Of a stretch of DNA of 32,973 nt, positions 7,764-17,542 are shown one piece after another (the stretch's first letter is position 1; each line of letters starts with the position of its first letter). The notes under the pieces are model-generated. The model saw nothing but the letters and a program-made list of their open reading frames with translations, had not been told where the DNA came from and ran no database searches. Position numbers and translations under genes: made by a program. This DNA is from Terriglobales bacterium (GTDB lineage: Bacteria > Acidobacteriota > Terriglobia > Terriglobales > Acidobacteriaceae), in NCBI GenBank assembly GCA_030040855.1, contig JASHSL010000243.1:1-32973 (forward strand), read 5' to 3'.

Positions 7764-10280
7764 TCATAGGAGTCCTACGGGCATTGGGGGTCCGACGAAA
7801 CGCATTACCACGGCATCAGGGGCTGTCGCCGCGACTGTTTCTGGCACGAGTCCAGCCGGTTCGGCTGTAATGCCGTCAACAGCAACTCCCAAGAGCTCGC
7901 CCAACTTTTGAAAACGGTCAAGCCATGTTCGGCTGAACCGCACGCCTTGCCCACGCGAGATCACCTGCACGAGTGCGTAATACACGTTCTGAGCCCGCCA
8001 GAGGTCCAACTTGAAGGGCGGGAGTTGTGCCAGCAGAAGCAGTGCTTCCAGTGCGTTGAACCTAGTTAAGTCGAACGGATCTTCCGCCCAGCGCTCTAGC
8101 ACGATTCTCAAGCGCTCACGGATCAATGATCCCAGAGAGCAATCTTCAAGCCTAATCGCATTCTGCCTGGCAGTATCCAAAAGCTTTCTAATGCGATCAA
8201 GCTCCACTGTTTCCTCAGCCAAGCAGCGTTGAATAGCATTCGTGAGTACGAAATCCGCCGATACTTGTAGGATCGCCGGTATCGGCATGTGAAGTTCGGA
8301 GAGAAAGCTGATGAGTGAAGCGTGCTGCTTATACACTTTGCCGTAGACGTGGTCAATGTCAGCAAGCGCAGAATGAACGACTTGCTTGACAATTCGTTGG
8401 CGCTCGTCATGGAACAGCGACTTGAGAGAGTAAGTGGCGCCGCGAAACCACTCCTCGATTACCCGTGAGCAGCGAGCAAGATCCTCAGTCGAAAACGCCG
8501 CGCTCGCCTGCTCGACCAATGACCGAAATCCTTGCGTGCCACGGCACGGGCGAATGCCGGCAATTAGGTTGTGCCCTCCTAAATACAGGGTTGCAAAGCT
8601 GAACTTCAGCTGTCCGCGAGTCGTGCGGGAGCTGATCCGGGCACGTCCAATCGCCAGTCTGGTTCTGCCGTTTTCGAAAGGATGCACTTCAAGCAGGTGC
8701 GCATCATAGCAGTACATTGAGTTCGCATCCCTGTAACCGTCAAAAAGTGAGCTGATGACATAATGCGCGGCTACGCCGCAAAGATCCAGCATTGCAGGTC
8801 TGACAAACCTCTCATACATACTTCGGCCATTGCCAAAGTCCGAAATATTACTCCAGACGCTCTCCAGCCGAGTCAGGAACTGCTCTTCGCGCTCTCCACC
8901 AAATAACTGCTCGCTCAATTGCACGGCTCGACCGGCGTAGTGAAGGACCTGAATTGTTTCTGGCCCTGTTGGCTCATCGAAGAACCATCCGCAACTGGTA
9001 TACATCAGCATCAGATGCCGCTCCATTTCGAGCAACCTTAACGCTCGCACTGCCTCCTCGGCAGATAAACGCCGTACCGCGTGCTCATCCAGGAAACTGT
9101 CCACGGTGCCGACGGAACGGTCAATCACAGCCTTGACATACTCATCCCGGGCGATCCATGGGTCTCGTAGCAGTTCTTTTGCGCTAACGTCGTATAAATC
9201 GGTGAGTTCGTCGCGTAGCCAGTCCAGCGCATCGCGCAGCGGTTTGCGCCATTCCTGTTTCCAGTTCGGATTCGCCCCGGAGTTGCAGCCACAATGGCTA
9301 TTCCATCGTGCAATGCCGTGCATGCAACTCCAGGATGTACGCTCCAGGATTGCAACTTCTTGCGAAGGCGGATGCTGTGCAAAATACTGGCCGTAATTCG
9401 TGATTCTCCCTAGGTTGTGTTGTTCGATGTAGTCGAGTGCATACGCGAGTGCCATGTCCCCGTGCACGTGGTGATGGCCATAGGTCTCGCCGTCAGTCGC
9501 AATGTGGATCAGCTGCGCAGACTCCCCTTCGGGACCGAACTTGCCGGTCAGTCTTCGCGCTAGGTTCTCCCCGCTGAACAGTAATTTCTCGAAGGCGACT
9601 GCGCGCGAGACTTCCCCGTCATAAAAAAAGAGACCAATACTGCGACCGGAAGGCAGGTTACAAGTATAGGCACGCCGCGAGTCAATTCCCTGGCCGTTCA
9701 GATTGATCCACTCCGTCCCAGCCTCCGATCGCATCTTAGCCGCCTGGTGTGGAGCAAGAATGGTGAACTTGATGCCCAGGGAACTTAAGATTTCCAGTGT
9801 CTCCAAGTCCACCGCAGTCTCGGGAAGCCACATGCCCTCTGGATCCCGTCCAAAGCGATGCTGGAAATCCCGAAGACCCCATACGATCTGCGTCCGTTTG
9901 TCACGCGAGTTTGCTAAGGGAAGGATGAGATGGTGATACGCCTGCGCGATGGCTGAGCCGTGCCCTGAGAAGATTTGCTGGCTTTCGCGGTCTGCCTGCA
10001 GGATCTGCTCGTAGGCCTGCGGAGCACGTTCTTCCATCCACGACAGCAGAGTTGGTCCGAAATTGAAACTGATGCGAGCATAGTTGTTGACGATCTTCGC
10101 AATTCGTCCCGTGCCGTCGAGTATGCGCGACGCGCCGTTCGGCAGATAGCACTCCGCCGTGATCCGTTCATTCCAGTCGTGATAAGGAGCGGCTGAGTCC
10201 TGCGATTCGACCGCTTCCAACCATGCATTTTCCCGTGGCGGTTGGTAAAAATGACAGTGAATGCAGACAAAGCACCCCAT
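7764..10280 (-). CDS. GH57-like glycoside hydrolase with DUF3536 domain
   Basis: MGCFVCIHCHFYQPPRENAWLEAVE..., ...HIATDGETYGHHHVHGDMALAYALDYIE..., TSWSCMHGIARWNSHCGC; start set at the internal ATG (10280), not the track start at 10481. Confidence 0.88.
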   Translation of the reverse strand: MGCFVCIHCHFYQPPRENAWLEAVESQDSAAPYHDWNERITAECYLPNGASRILDGTGRIAKIVNNYARISFNFGPTLLSWMEERAPQAYEQILQADRESQQIFSGHGSAIAQAYHHLILPLANSRDKRTQIVWGLRDFQHRFGRDPEGMWLPETAVDLETLEILSSLGIKFTILAPHQAAKMRSEAGTEWINLNGQGIDSRRAYTCNLPSGRSIGLFFYDGEVSRAVAFEKLLFSGENLARRLTGKFGPEGESAQLIHIATDGETYGHHHVHGDMALAYALDYIEQHNLGRITNYGQYFAQHPPSQEVAILERTSWSCMHGIARWNSHCGCNSGANPNWKQEWRKPLRDALDWLRDELTDLYDVSAKELLRDPWIARDEYVKAVIDRSVGTVDSFLDEHAVRRLSAEEAVRALRLLEMERHLMLMYTSCGWFFDEPTGPETIQVLHYAGRAVQLSEQLFGGEREEQFLTRLESVWSNISDFGNGRSMYERFVRPAMLDLCGVAAHYVISSLFDGYRDANSMYCYDAHLLEVHPFENGRTRLAIGRARISSRTTRGQLKFSFATLYLGGHNLIAGIRPCRGTQGFRSLVEQASAAFSTEDLARCSRVIEEWFRGATYSLKSLFHDERQRIVKQVVHSALADIDHVYGKVYKQHASLISFLSELHMPIPAILQVSADFVLTNAIQRCLAEETVELDRIRKLLDTARQNAIRLEDCSLGSLIRERLRIVLERWAEDPFDLTRFNALEALLLLAQLPPFKLDLWRAQNVYYALVQVISRGQGVRFSRTWLDRFQKLGELLGVAVDGITAEPAGLVPETVAATAPDAVVMRFVGPPMPVGLL

Positions 10281-10577
10281 TGGCACGTCTCCAGAGCGAC
10301 CTGAGAAACCGAGGCACGATTTCGCTCGGAAACGCGATCTTACCCACGTATGGCCGAGCTGGCTCGCTTCCAGTCCCCAGTGATGTGTGCCAAGATATCC
10401 TGTAGTTACCGCCTCGGGGAGAGACAGATCTGATTCCTCTCCTGTAATCACAATCAGCGCATTGCGTGGCGAAGGACACAATTGAGCATCGACTTTTCTG
10501 AAAAATTCATCGGTGCCATCGAAATTCTGGATTGTACTTTTCTATGTTGCGAGGTTACACATTGAGAGAGATGCTCT

Positions 10578-10829
10578 ATGGCGCATACCTTGGGCTTGGC
10601 CAGCCGCAGCGGACTAAAGCGTGACCCGACAGCGAGACAACACGCACTGATTTCAGCGGCAATCAAGCTCTTCGCCTCCTGTGGATACGAGGCAGGCCCC
10701 ATGCAGGGGATTGCTCCGGGTGCGGGTTGCGCGGAAGTTCTAATCCACCGTTATTTCGGCATTTTCAGTGTCTCGGTTGAGTGCAGTGCATATCAGCCTG
10801 CCGCTTGCACTTTAAGCAGCCCTGTGTGA
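10578..10829 (+). pseudogene. TetR-family regulator N-terminal HTH remnant
   Basis: RQHALISAAIKLFASCGYEAGPMQGIAPGAGCAEVLIHRYFG resembles a TetR HTH; the ligand-binding domain is absent. Confidence 0.6.
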
Positions 10830-10876
10830 GCCTGCGCAGACACAATGTCCGCCATCACGAGATGGCGGGAGCAAAC

Positions 10877-11422
10877 ATGGTCGCAAAATGTGCCAACCCG
10901 GTATGCGGCACGCCCTTTCACTACTTCCGTGGGGGCAGGCTTTTCTTGATGGATGGGTCTCGCGCAAACGTGTTAGGTAAACGGCCCATCAAGGGAGCAG
11001 CGCGAACCCGTGAGTATTTTTGGCTGTGCGAACAATGTTGCTCTACGATGTCAATTGATCTCGACAATAACGGCAGGGCAAGCGTGATATCGGTATCTCC
11101 TCCAACATTCTGTCGGAGCGGGCCGCAGCAGAACATTGACTTAGGATGCGGGGTGCTTCAGACGACTCCGCAAGCAAAAGCAGAGAGGAGCAGGGCAAGA
11201 ATGAGCCGGAAGGCGAATCTTAGGGTGGGTGACACTGTGCACCACAGCAGACTCGACTTGGGAACGGGGAAAGTCAGGTATCTTTACCGGGACGAGGTGC
11301 TGGTGGATTTTCCGAAAGCGGCTGTGCGGCGATATTCAAGAGCGGAGATATGCAAAAGCCCCCTCCATCTTGCGGGTGAGTCGTGCAGGTCGTGTGGGTA
11401 TGTGAGCCAGTCAGCGGCATAG
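10877..11422 (+). CDS. Zinc-ribbon hypothetical protein with C-terminal DUF3553-like segment (or two adjacent genes; internal ATG at 11201)
   Basis: MVAKCANPVCGTPFHYFRGGRLFLMD...EYFWLCEQCCSTM (two Cys pairs), then MSRKANLRVGDTVHHSRLDLGTGKVRYLYRDEVLVDF. Confidence 0.6.
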   Translation: MVAKCANPVCGTPFHYFRGGRLFLMDGSRANVLGKRPIKGAARTREYFWLCEQCCSTMSIDLDNNGRASVISVSPPTFCRSGPQQNIDLGCGVLQTTPQAKAERSRARMSRKANLRVGDTVHHSRLDLGTGKVRYLYRDEVLVDFPKAAVRRYSRAEICKSPLHLAGESCRSCGYVSQSAA

Positions 11423-11780
11423 AGGGCTTTAAAAGTCGCTACCGGGGTAGTCCCGGACGATGCACACCACAATCCCGAGACTCTTGCCATCATCTGGCGG
11501 CATGAGGGCATCTTAAGAAGTAGGGCTTTCCCCCGCTGCCGACAAAAAGCGGACTCAGAAGGATTCTCTGCTCATGGAACTCGCAATTTTGATCTTCGTG
11601 CTCCTGGTGATCGGCTCCCTGATCCCCGAGCGGCACCAAATTCGCCATCCCCGGTAAAGCGGCGAACCTCGTCGGTGCGGCGGTTGTCGAGCCCCCAAAC
11701 CAGCACGGCGTGGCGAGCGACTTCGGTTGCAAGTCGTCGAACGGCGTGCGGACCCTTTGCAAAGGAAAATTATCCTCAGC

Positions 11781-12032
11781 TCATGCAGCACGGCGCTCTT
11801 GGTTTGCCATTTTCACAATTGGTAGCGGAATGCGGACTCGCCTTTGCTGCCGTGACTTCTTCTCGATTGCGTCCACAAAAACCAAGTCATTCGCTACAAT
11901 CAACGGATCGCTGAGCAACTCGAATTCTTCCCCGTACAGCTTCATCTGGTTTTCTTGTGCAAAACCCAATCGCTTTAACCTTTCACAGAGACCGCTATTA
12001 TGGCTTGTCATTAGTGCACCTATGTGTTCCAC
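11781..12032 (-). CDS. Small conserved-looking hypothetical protein (83 aa)
   Basis: MEHIGALMTSHNSGLCERLKRLGFAQENQMKLYGEEFELLSDPLIVANDLVFVDAIEKKSRQQRRVRIPLPIVKMANQERRAA; protein-like composition, with regulatory palindromes upstream. Confidence 0.6.
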   Translation of the reverse strand: MEHIGALMTSHNSGLCERLKRLGFAQENQMKLYGEEFELLSDPLIVANDLVFVDAIEKKSRQQRRVRIPLPIVKMANQERRAA

Positions 12033-12074
12033 GGTTAGAGGCTGGTTATGAGGTATCTGGGATATCTGGGATTT

Positions 12075-12091
12075 GAGTGTACTCTACACTC
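12075..12091. promoter_or_regulatory. Palindromic operator candidate GAGTGTA-CTC-TACACTC
   Basis: Perfect 7-bp arms, 43 bp upstream of the 83-aa gene. Confidence 0.45.
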
Positions 12092-12115
12092 TAGACTAGC
12101 CGCCAGGCTCTTGCG

Positions 12116-12129
12116 GTGACGCACATCAC
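12116..12129. promoter_or_regulatory. CRP/FNR-type palindrome GTGA-CGCACA-TCAC
   Basis: Direct sequence; same core as the sites at 5904, 6908, 14012 and 23428. Confidence 0.45.
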
Positions 12130-12231
12130 TGGCCAATTTCACAGAGGAGCAGATTAGTGGCTATGAATGGGAGTCGCCGCTGCGAAGCTCCGCCCGGCAG
12201 CGGCGGCCCAGGGGGCTAATGGCGACCGGCT

Positions 12232-12296
12232 CCGGCAAAAACGGCCATGCAAGTGATCACCGACCCGGCAAAAGCGGCCATACAGGCGATCACCGG
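12232..12296. repeat. Two imperfect 32-nt direct repeats (33-nt period), resembling IS21-family terminal multiple repeats
   Basis: CCGGCAAAAACGGCCATGCAAGTGATCACCGA / CCGGCAAAAGCGGCCATACAGGCGATCACCGG, 27 of 32 positions identical. Confidence 0.6.
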
Positions 12297-12342
12297 GTTT
12301 GGCGTGGGGTTTGGCCATGGCCAGTCTGCCGCAGCGTCGGTG

Positions 12343-13116
12343 CTAGCGCTTTTTCACGACGAGCCAAGGCATGCCGCGGTAGGAATCCGCTACCACCCAG
12401 GCGCCAGCCATCAGCGCCCAAGAGACGACGGTTTCGCTCCATTGGAAGGCGTCTTTGGAGCCTGCCGCCACGATGGGTACCCACACTAGCAGCAAGAACA
12501 TGCCGATCTCGAACGCTGAGAGCGCGGCTGCCAGCCGTGCATACACGCCGATGAGCACCGATACGCCCGCAGCAATGAGGGCACAACCGGTGAAATACGC
12601 CCAGAACTGATGCCACGGCAGCCAGTCAGGCACCAGTTCGGCGGTATGTTTGAGATAGACGAAATGGGCCAGGCCGAAGGGGATCAAGGCCAGGCCGTAG
12701 AGCACTCTGGCGATGCGCAGGCCCTTGTCGCCGGTGGCGAAACCGAGGCGCCGCCTGTCCCAGTCAGCGGCAAACCAGACATACAGTACCCAAGCACCCG
12801 CCACCATCACCGCGATCTCACAGGCTGACCACCAAAAATCCACAGTGGGAGAGACGAAGATGCCTGGCACTCTCAACAGCAGCAACCAAAGCAGGAGATA
12901 GGCGAGCAGCACGCGGGTGGCAGCGGCGGCTGTGCGCTGCCAGAGCAGGCCTAGGCCAGATGCCAGGGAGATGAAGGCGCAGAGATAGGCCAGTGCGGGG
13001 ACACTCTTGGGTATCGGCTGCCATACCGGGGCAAAATCGCCTTTGATCAGGCCCAGGATTCCGAGGGCGATCATGGTCACCGCAAAGACCGCATGACCCA
13101 CGCTTGCGATGCGCAT
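12343..13116 (-). CDS. DoxX-like multi-pass membrane protein
   Basis: Multiple hydrophobic helices; [50 protein letters not shown]. Confidence 0.8.
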   Translation of the reverse strand: MRIASVGHAVFAVTMIALGILGLIKGDFAPVWQPIPKSVPALAYLCAFISLASGLGLLWQRTAAAATRVLLAYLLLWLLLLRVPGIFVSPTVDFWWSACEIAVMVAGAWVLYVWFAADWDRRRLGFATGDKGLRIARVLYGLALIPFGLAHFVYLKHTAELVPDWLPWHQFWAYFTGCALIAAGVSVLIGVYARLAAALSAFEIGMFLLLVWVPIVAAGSKDAFQWSETVVSWALMAGAWVVADSYRGMPWLVVKKR

Positions 13117-13392
13117 CGCCCTATACTCCAGTGGCGTTCCGGTTCATCGCCGACAAGCATCCTTTGTATACCAGTGCCCAGCATTGTACAGGGAAATAGT
13201 GCGCGCCAGTTCGATGAAGCCCGTCGTCTGAGCATCGTTTACAAAATCAAAGGCGATTTCACTCAGAGGTCGATGCATAATGCGTTGACACCGTACTTGC
13301 CTTCATTGATTTGCGGTTTCCCGGCCCTAAGACTGTGAAAATCGCGAAGGGTGGGGCAGCCTCAGCCGGCGGGCTAAAGCCTCAGGTCGCCT

Positions 13393-13830
13393 CTAGTTTT
13401 CTGACTTGCAGGCGAACCACGCCGCTGCGTTTGGATCGCCGCTGCCGCTATACTTCGCAAATTTTGGATACGCGCACAAAGGACGCGTCATTTCGACTCC
13501 CTTGGTTTCGTCTCCATCGCGATACTTGGTGGCAATGGGCCTATCCGGCGCTTGACCGTTTTCCACCCACTGCACCAGCGAAGCAACCTCGTGGCCTGCA
13601 TCGGTGCGCGCAGCGTCGCCGAGGCCGAACGAAGTGGCTCCTGGGCCCCCACCGCAATGTTGCATTCCGGGAACCATGTATAAGCTTTAGCGAGGCGTCG
13701 ATATTGGCCTTTCTGAAGTCCCAATCTTTGTTGCTGTAAACCATGTCAGCGAAGTAGCCGTTCACAAAGTATGCGAGGAGACTCTTGCCTTCCTCATCGC
13801 CGGTGATCCGGAGCGAGCCGACGAACAGAA
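13393..13830 (-). pseudogene. Tannase/feruloyl esterase remnant with internal deletion and frameshift
   Basis: GSLRITGDEEGKSLLAYFVNGYFADMVYSNKDWDFRKANIDASLKLI in one frame, then VPGMQHCGGGPGATSFG...LVQWVENGQAPDRPIATKY...RPLCAYPKFAKYSGSGDPNAAAWFAC in another; the middle of the domain is missing. Confidence 0.7.
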
Positions 13831-14011
13831 CGAAGTAGTGATTGAGGCGAGCGCGGTGGCCGAGGCTCTGAAAAAACTAAAGAGCGACCCGGAGCCAGAG
13901 GCAAGCTTTATGAAGATCGGACGGCAACTGCACAGACCGGGAGACCTCGGAAACACCTGCCGTCAAACGGAAAACTAGAGCTAGTTGATGCGAGCACAAT
14001 GGTTAAAGTGA

Positions 14012-14025
14012 GTGATCCACATCAC
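14012..14025. promoter_or_regulatory. CRP/FNR-type palindrome GTGA-TCCACA-TCAC
   Basis: Part of AGTGATccacATCACT; followed 2 nt later by ACAGGGGCCCCTGT; 133 bp upstream of the SnoaL-like gene. Confidence 0.45.
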
Positions 14026-14158
14026 TGACAGGGGCCCCTGTTGCTAAAAACAATCGTGTGTAATCGACAAGTCCCGAAGAGTCACACCTTCTCGCAGAAG
14101 GGGAGCAGACGCTCTTTCTTGGATCCGGCAAGCCGATGGTCAGCCGAAAGGAGCACTT

Positions 14159-14641
14159 ATGAGGGAAGCCAACAAGGCCGTTGTCCGTCGTCTGTTTAAC
14201 GAATGTTTGAACCAGCATAATCCCGATCTCTACCCGGAGCTGTATTCCGATGTTGTTTATCGAGCACCCGCCATCGGGGAACTCCGAAACGAAGAACATC
14301 GGCACTTCCTGCTCTCTCTTTTTGCTGGATTTCCCGATGCCCGATGGACCGTTGAGGATCAAGTGGCCGAAGGCGACAGAGTCGTCACCCGCTGGACTTT
14401 CACTGGAACTCAGATGGGAACGTTTATGGGGATCGCTGCTACTGGCAGGCCGTTGCATTGCACGGGCATACGCATTGACCGCATTGTCGGCGGAACAATT
14501 GTCGAGGAATGGGAGGAATGGGACACACTGGGCATGATGCAGCAGTTGGCGTTGCTTCCGGCAGAGACAAGCGTGGGGACATCGTTCTCACGTAATGCAA
14601 GTCCCGCTGGGGTAGCATGGGACGCTTCGGCGGAGATTTGA
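14159..14641 (+). CDS. SnoaL-like polyketide cyclase / ester cyclase family protein
   Basis: NKAVVRRLFNECLNQHNPDLYPELYSDVVYR...GDRVVTRWTFTGTQMGTFMGIAATGRPLHCTGIRIDRIVGGTIVEEWEEWDTLGMMQQL. Confidence 0.88.
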   Translation: MREANKAVVRRLFNECLNQHNPDLYPELYSDVVYRAPAIGELRNEEHRHFLLSLFAGFPDARWTVEDQVAEGDRVVTRWTFTGTQMGTFMGIAATGRPLHCTGIRIDRIVGGTIVEEWEEWDTLGMMQQLALLPAETSVGTSFSRNASPAGVAWDASAEI

Positions 14642-14678
14642 CAAAAACCTAATTTCTTCGGGAGCCAGTGCACTTACG

Positions 14679-16328
14679 TTAATGAACCGGGGCCGTCGCT
14701 AGCCGCTTGGGGCCGGCCTCCGGGCATCCTGTCATCATCAGCTTGAAATTTTCGATGAAGCGGGCCGCCAGCGCGTCGTACTTACGGAAATACTCTTCCC
14801 GGCTCGGCCAGGTGTTTGCCGGATCCAGAATCTGCGATGGCACGCCCTCACACTGAACCGGCACGTCAAATCCAAATACCGGATCTTTCCTATACTCCAC
14901 CTTAAGCAGAGAGCCGCTGAGCGCAGCATTGAGCAAGGCGCGCGTGTGATGAATGCTGATGCGCTTTCCAATGCCAAACGGTCCACCGGTCCAGCCGGTG
15001 TTGACGAGCCACACGTGGGCGCCGTGCATTTGAATCTTCTTCTTCAGCAGCTCGGCATACGCCAGAGGATGATGAACCATAAACGGACCGCCAAAACATG
15101 TGCTGAAAGTTATTTCCGGTTCCACTCCGAGTCCGATTTCAGTACCGGCGATCTTGCTCGTGTACCCAGAAATGAAATGGTAGATGGCCTGATCGGGACT
15201 CAGCCTCGAAATCGGCGGCATGACTCCTGAAGCGTCGCAGGTGAGGAAGATGACGTTCTTAGGATGTCCGGCGCGCTTTTGCGGCATGCAGTTCTCGATA
15301 TAGGAAAGCGGGTACGCCGCGCGTGTGTTCTCGGTTACAGAGTAGTCGTTCAAGTCGAGGCGCCTTGAAACCGGATCAAATGTGACGTTCTCCAGCACCG
15401 TGCCAAATCTCCGCGTACAGGCGTAAATCTGCGGCTCAGCTTCCGGAGAGAGGCGAATCACCTTCGCATAGCAGCCATCTTCGAAATTGAATATACCGTT
15501 GTCGCTCCAGCCGTGTTCGTCGTCGCCGATCAGGCGGCGCTTGGGGTCAGCCGAAAGCGTGGTCTTTCCTGTGCCCGAAAGCCCGAAGAAAATGGCGACG
15601 TCGCCGTCGGTCCCCACATTCGCCGAACAGTGCATTGACAGAATGCCCTGCAGAGGTAACAGAAAATTCAGCACCGTAAAGATGGTCTTCTTGATCTCGC
15701 CCGCGTAACTTGTGCCTCCGATAATGGCCAGCCGCTCGCGGAAATTCAGAATGATGAACGTTTCCGTGCGCGTGCCGTCAACCATGGGCGAGGCCTGGAA
15801 TGAAGGCACGGCAATCACGGTGAACTCGGGGATATGGCGCTGGAGCGTATCTTGACTGCGGATCTTCAGAAACATCGTCCGTGCAAACAGGCTGTGCCAC
15901 GCCTTCTGGGTGATGATGCGGACCGGCAGGCTGTGCTCCGGGTCAGCGCCCGCGAAGCAATCCTGCACGAATACGTCTCGGCCCTGTAAATAACCCTGCA
16001 GGCGCGTAAGCAGCGCGCTGAAGCTCTCGTCGGTAAACGGGCGGTTGTACTGACCCCACCAGATTTTTTCTTCTGTAGACTGTTCCCGCACGATAAACTT
16101 GTCGGCCGCAGCCCGCGCAGTATGTTTGCCGGTCGAGACCACCAGCGGCCCGAAGTGGGACAGGCTTGCCTCCGAGCGAAAAATGCTTTCCTCGTAAAGG
16201 GCAGGTGTCGGCAGATTCCAGTAGACGCGGCGCAGGTTCACCAGTCCGTGATTCTGCAGGCCGTAGCTCGAGGCGAGCTTCTCGGCCTCTTTCACGGCGG
16301 GAGATTGAACGTCTAGATAGATGTTCAT
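14679..16328 (-). CDS. pckA: Phosphoenolpyruvate carboxykinase (ATP)
   Basis: FFGLSGTGKTTLSADPKRRLIGDDEHGWSDNGIFNFEDGCYAK; start revised to the ATG overlapping the upstream gene's TGA. Confidence 0.96.
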   Translation of the reverse strand: MNIYLDVQSPAVKEAEKLASSYGLQNHGLVNLRRVYWNLPTPALYEESIFRSEASLSHFGPLVVSTGKHTARAAADKFIVREQSTEEKIWWGQYNRPFTDESFSALLTRLQGYLQGRDVFVQDCFAGADPEHSLPVRIITQKAWHSLFARTMFLKIRSQDTLQRHIPEFTVIAVPSFQASPMVDGTRTETFIILNFRERLAIIGGTSYAGEIKKTIFTVLNFLLPLQGILSMHCSANVGTDGDVAIFFGLSGTGKTTLSADPKRRLIGDDEHGWSDNGIFNFEDGCYAKVIRLSPEAEPQIYACTRRFGTVLENVTFDPVSRRLDLNDYSVTENTRAAYPLSYIENCMPQKRAGHPKNVIFLTCDASGVMPPISRLSPDQAIYHFISGYTSKIAGTEIGLGVEPEITFSTCFGGPFMVHHPLAYAELLKKKIQMHGAHVWLVNTGWTGGPFGIGKRISIHHTRALLNAALSGSLLKVEYRKDPVFGFDVPVQCEGVPSQILDPANTWPSREEYFRKYDALAARFIENFKLMMTGCPEAGPKRLATAPVH

Positions 16329-17542
16329 ACCCACTCCCTTACCAGTTTGCGGTCGCCAAGATAGAGTTCATTCGCCGAATTCGCATCGAGCGCCCACTTG
16401 ATGCGATCCAAACCTTCCGTTATGTCCCGCATCGTCCCGCAGTAGCTGAGCCGCAAATGCCCTTCGAATCCAAATTCCTTTCCCGGCACAGTGACTACGC
16501 GCACTTTGTCGAGCAGGAAATCAGAGAGCTTTTGCGAGTCCTTCATATAGGCGCTGAAATCGGGGAAGCAATAAAAGGTTCCTTCAGGCTGGTAAATCTT
16601 TACTCCATCAAAGGCGCGCAGACGGTCCATCATGACGTTGCGGTTGTTTTCCAGCGTAACCCGCAGGCTGTCCACAGGCGACTGCACCCCATTGAGCGCG
16701 CCCACGGCAGCCCACTGCGACGGCGCAGACGGTCCGGAGGTTTGCTGCGACTGGATGGTAGCCATGGCTTCGATCAGAGGCTTACTGGCTATGGCCCAGC
16801 CAATGCGAAAACCCGTCATTGCGTACATCTTGGATACGCCATTAATGACAACCAGCTTCGACTCGTCGAGCGGCAGCTTCGCGGATTCGTAACAGATCGG
16901 AGCAGTCTTGCCGTCGAAGACCAGCCGGTTGTAAATGTCGTCCATGATGAGATAAAGGCCTTTCTTCTCGCAGAACTCGACCATCTCCTGCACGAAGTCT
17001 TTCGAGTACATCGCACCCGAGGGATTGTTGGGGCTGTTCAAAATGATGGCCTTGGTGTAAGAGCTGACCACAGCCACGATCTCTTTTAGTGTAGGAAAGA
17101 AAGTTCCATCTTCCGCTGTCACTGGCACCGGAACTCCGCCAGCCAGCTTCACCATTTCCGGATAGCTGACCCAGTAAGGCGCAGGAAAAATGACTTCCTC
17201 CTTGGGATCAAGGATGGCATGCAGCAGCACCATCAGCGCCTGCTTCGCGCCGCCCGACGCGATCACGTTATCCGCCGAGACTAGTTTCTTGTAGTGCTCC
17301 TCGGTATAGCGGATGATGGCCTTCTTGAGTGCAGGAATTCCGTCGGGCGCGGTGTAGCGGATTTCTCCCGTGTTCAACACGGCCGCACAATTGATGACCG
17401 CATCGACGGGGCATTTGCTCTTCGGTTCGCCGCCTCCCAAGTGGATGACCGGCTCGCCCTTCGCGCGAAGCAGGGTAGCCGTTTCGTTCAGCTTGAGAGT
17501 GGCCGACTCCTTTATGGACCGGGCTAGCTGACTGAGACTCAT
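16325..17542 (-). CDS. Pyridoxal-phosphate class I/II aminotransferase (aspartate aminotransferase-like)
   Basis: NSPNNPSGAMYSKD, ASGGAKQALMVLLHAILDPKEEVIFPAPYW, VINGVSKMYAMTGFRIGWA. Confidence 0.93.
   Translation of the reverse strand: MSLSQLARSIKESATLKLNETATLLRAKGEPVIHLGGGEPKSKCPVDAVINCAAVLNTGEIRYTAPDGIPALKKAIIRYTEEHYKKLVSADNVIASGGAKQALMVLLHAILDPKEEVIFPAPYWVSYPEMVKLAGGVPVPVTAEDGTFFPTLKEIVAVVSSYTKAIILNSPNNPSGAMYSKDFVQEMVEFCEKKGLYLIMDDIYNRLVFDGKTAPICYESAKLPLDESKLVVINGVSKMYAMTGFRIGWAIASKPLIEAMATIQSQQTSGPSAPSQWAAVGALNGVQSPVDSLRVTLENNRNVMMDRLRAFDGVKIYQPEGTFYCFPDFSAYMKDSQKLSDFLLDKVRVVTVPGKEFGFEGHLRLSYCGTMRDITEGLDRIKWALDANSANELYLGDRKLVREWV

Noticed and set aside
13340-13390. GGGGCAGCC...GGCGGGCTAAAGCC segment resembling a dispersed REP-like element
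   Set aside because: Only one copy seen in the window; a genome-wide repeat count would be needed
16166-17089. 307-aa + strand ORF across pckA and the aminotransferase
   Set aside because: Antisense to two confidently identified genes
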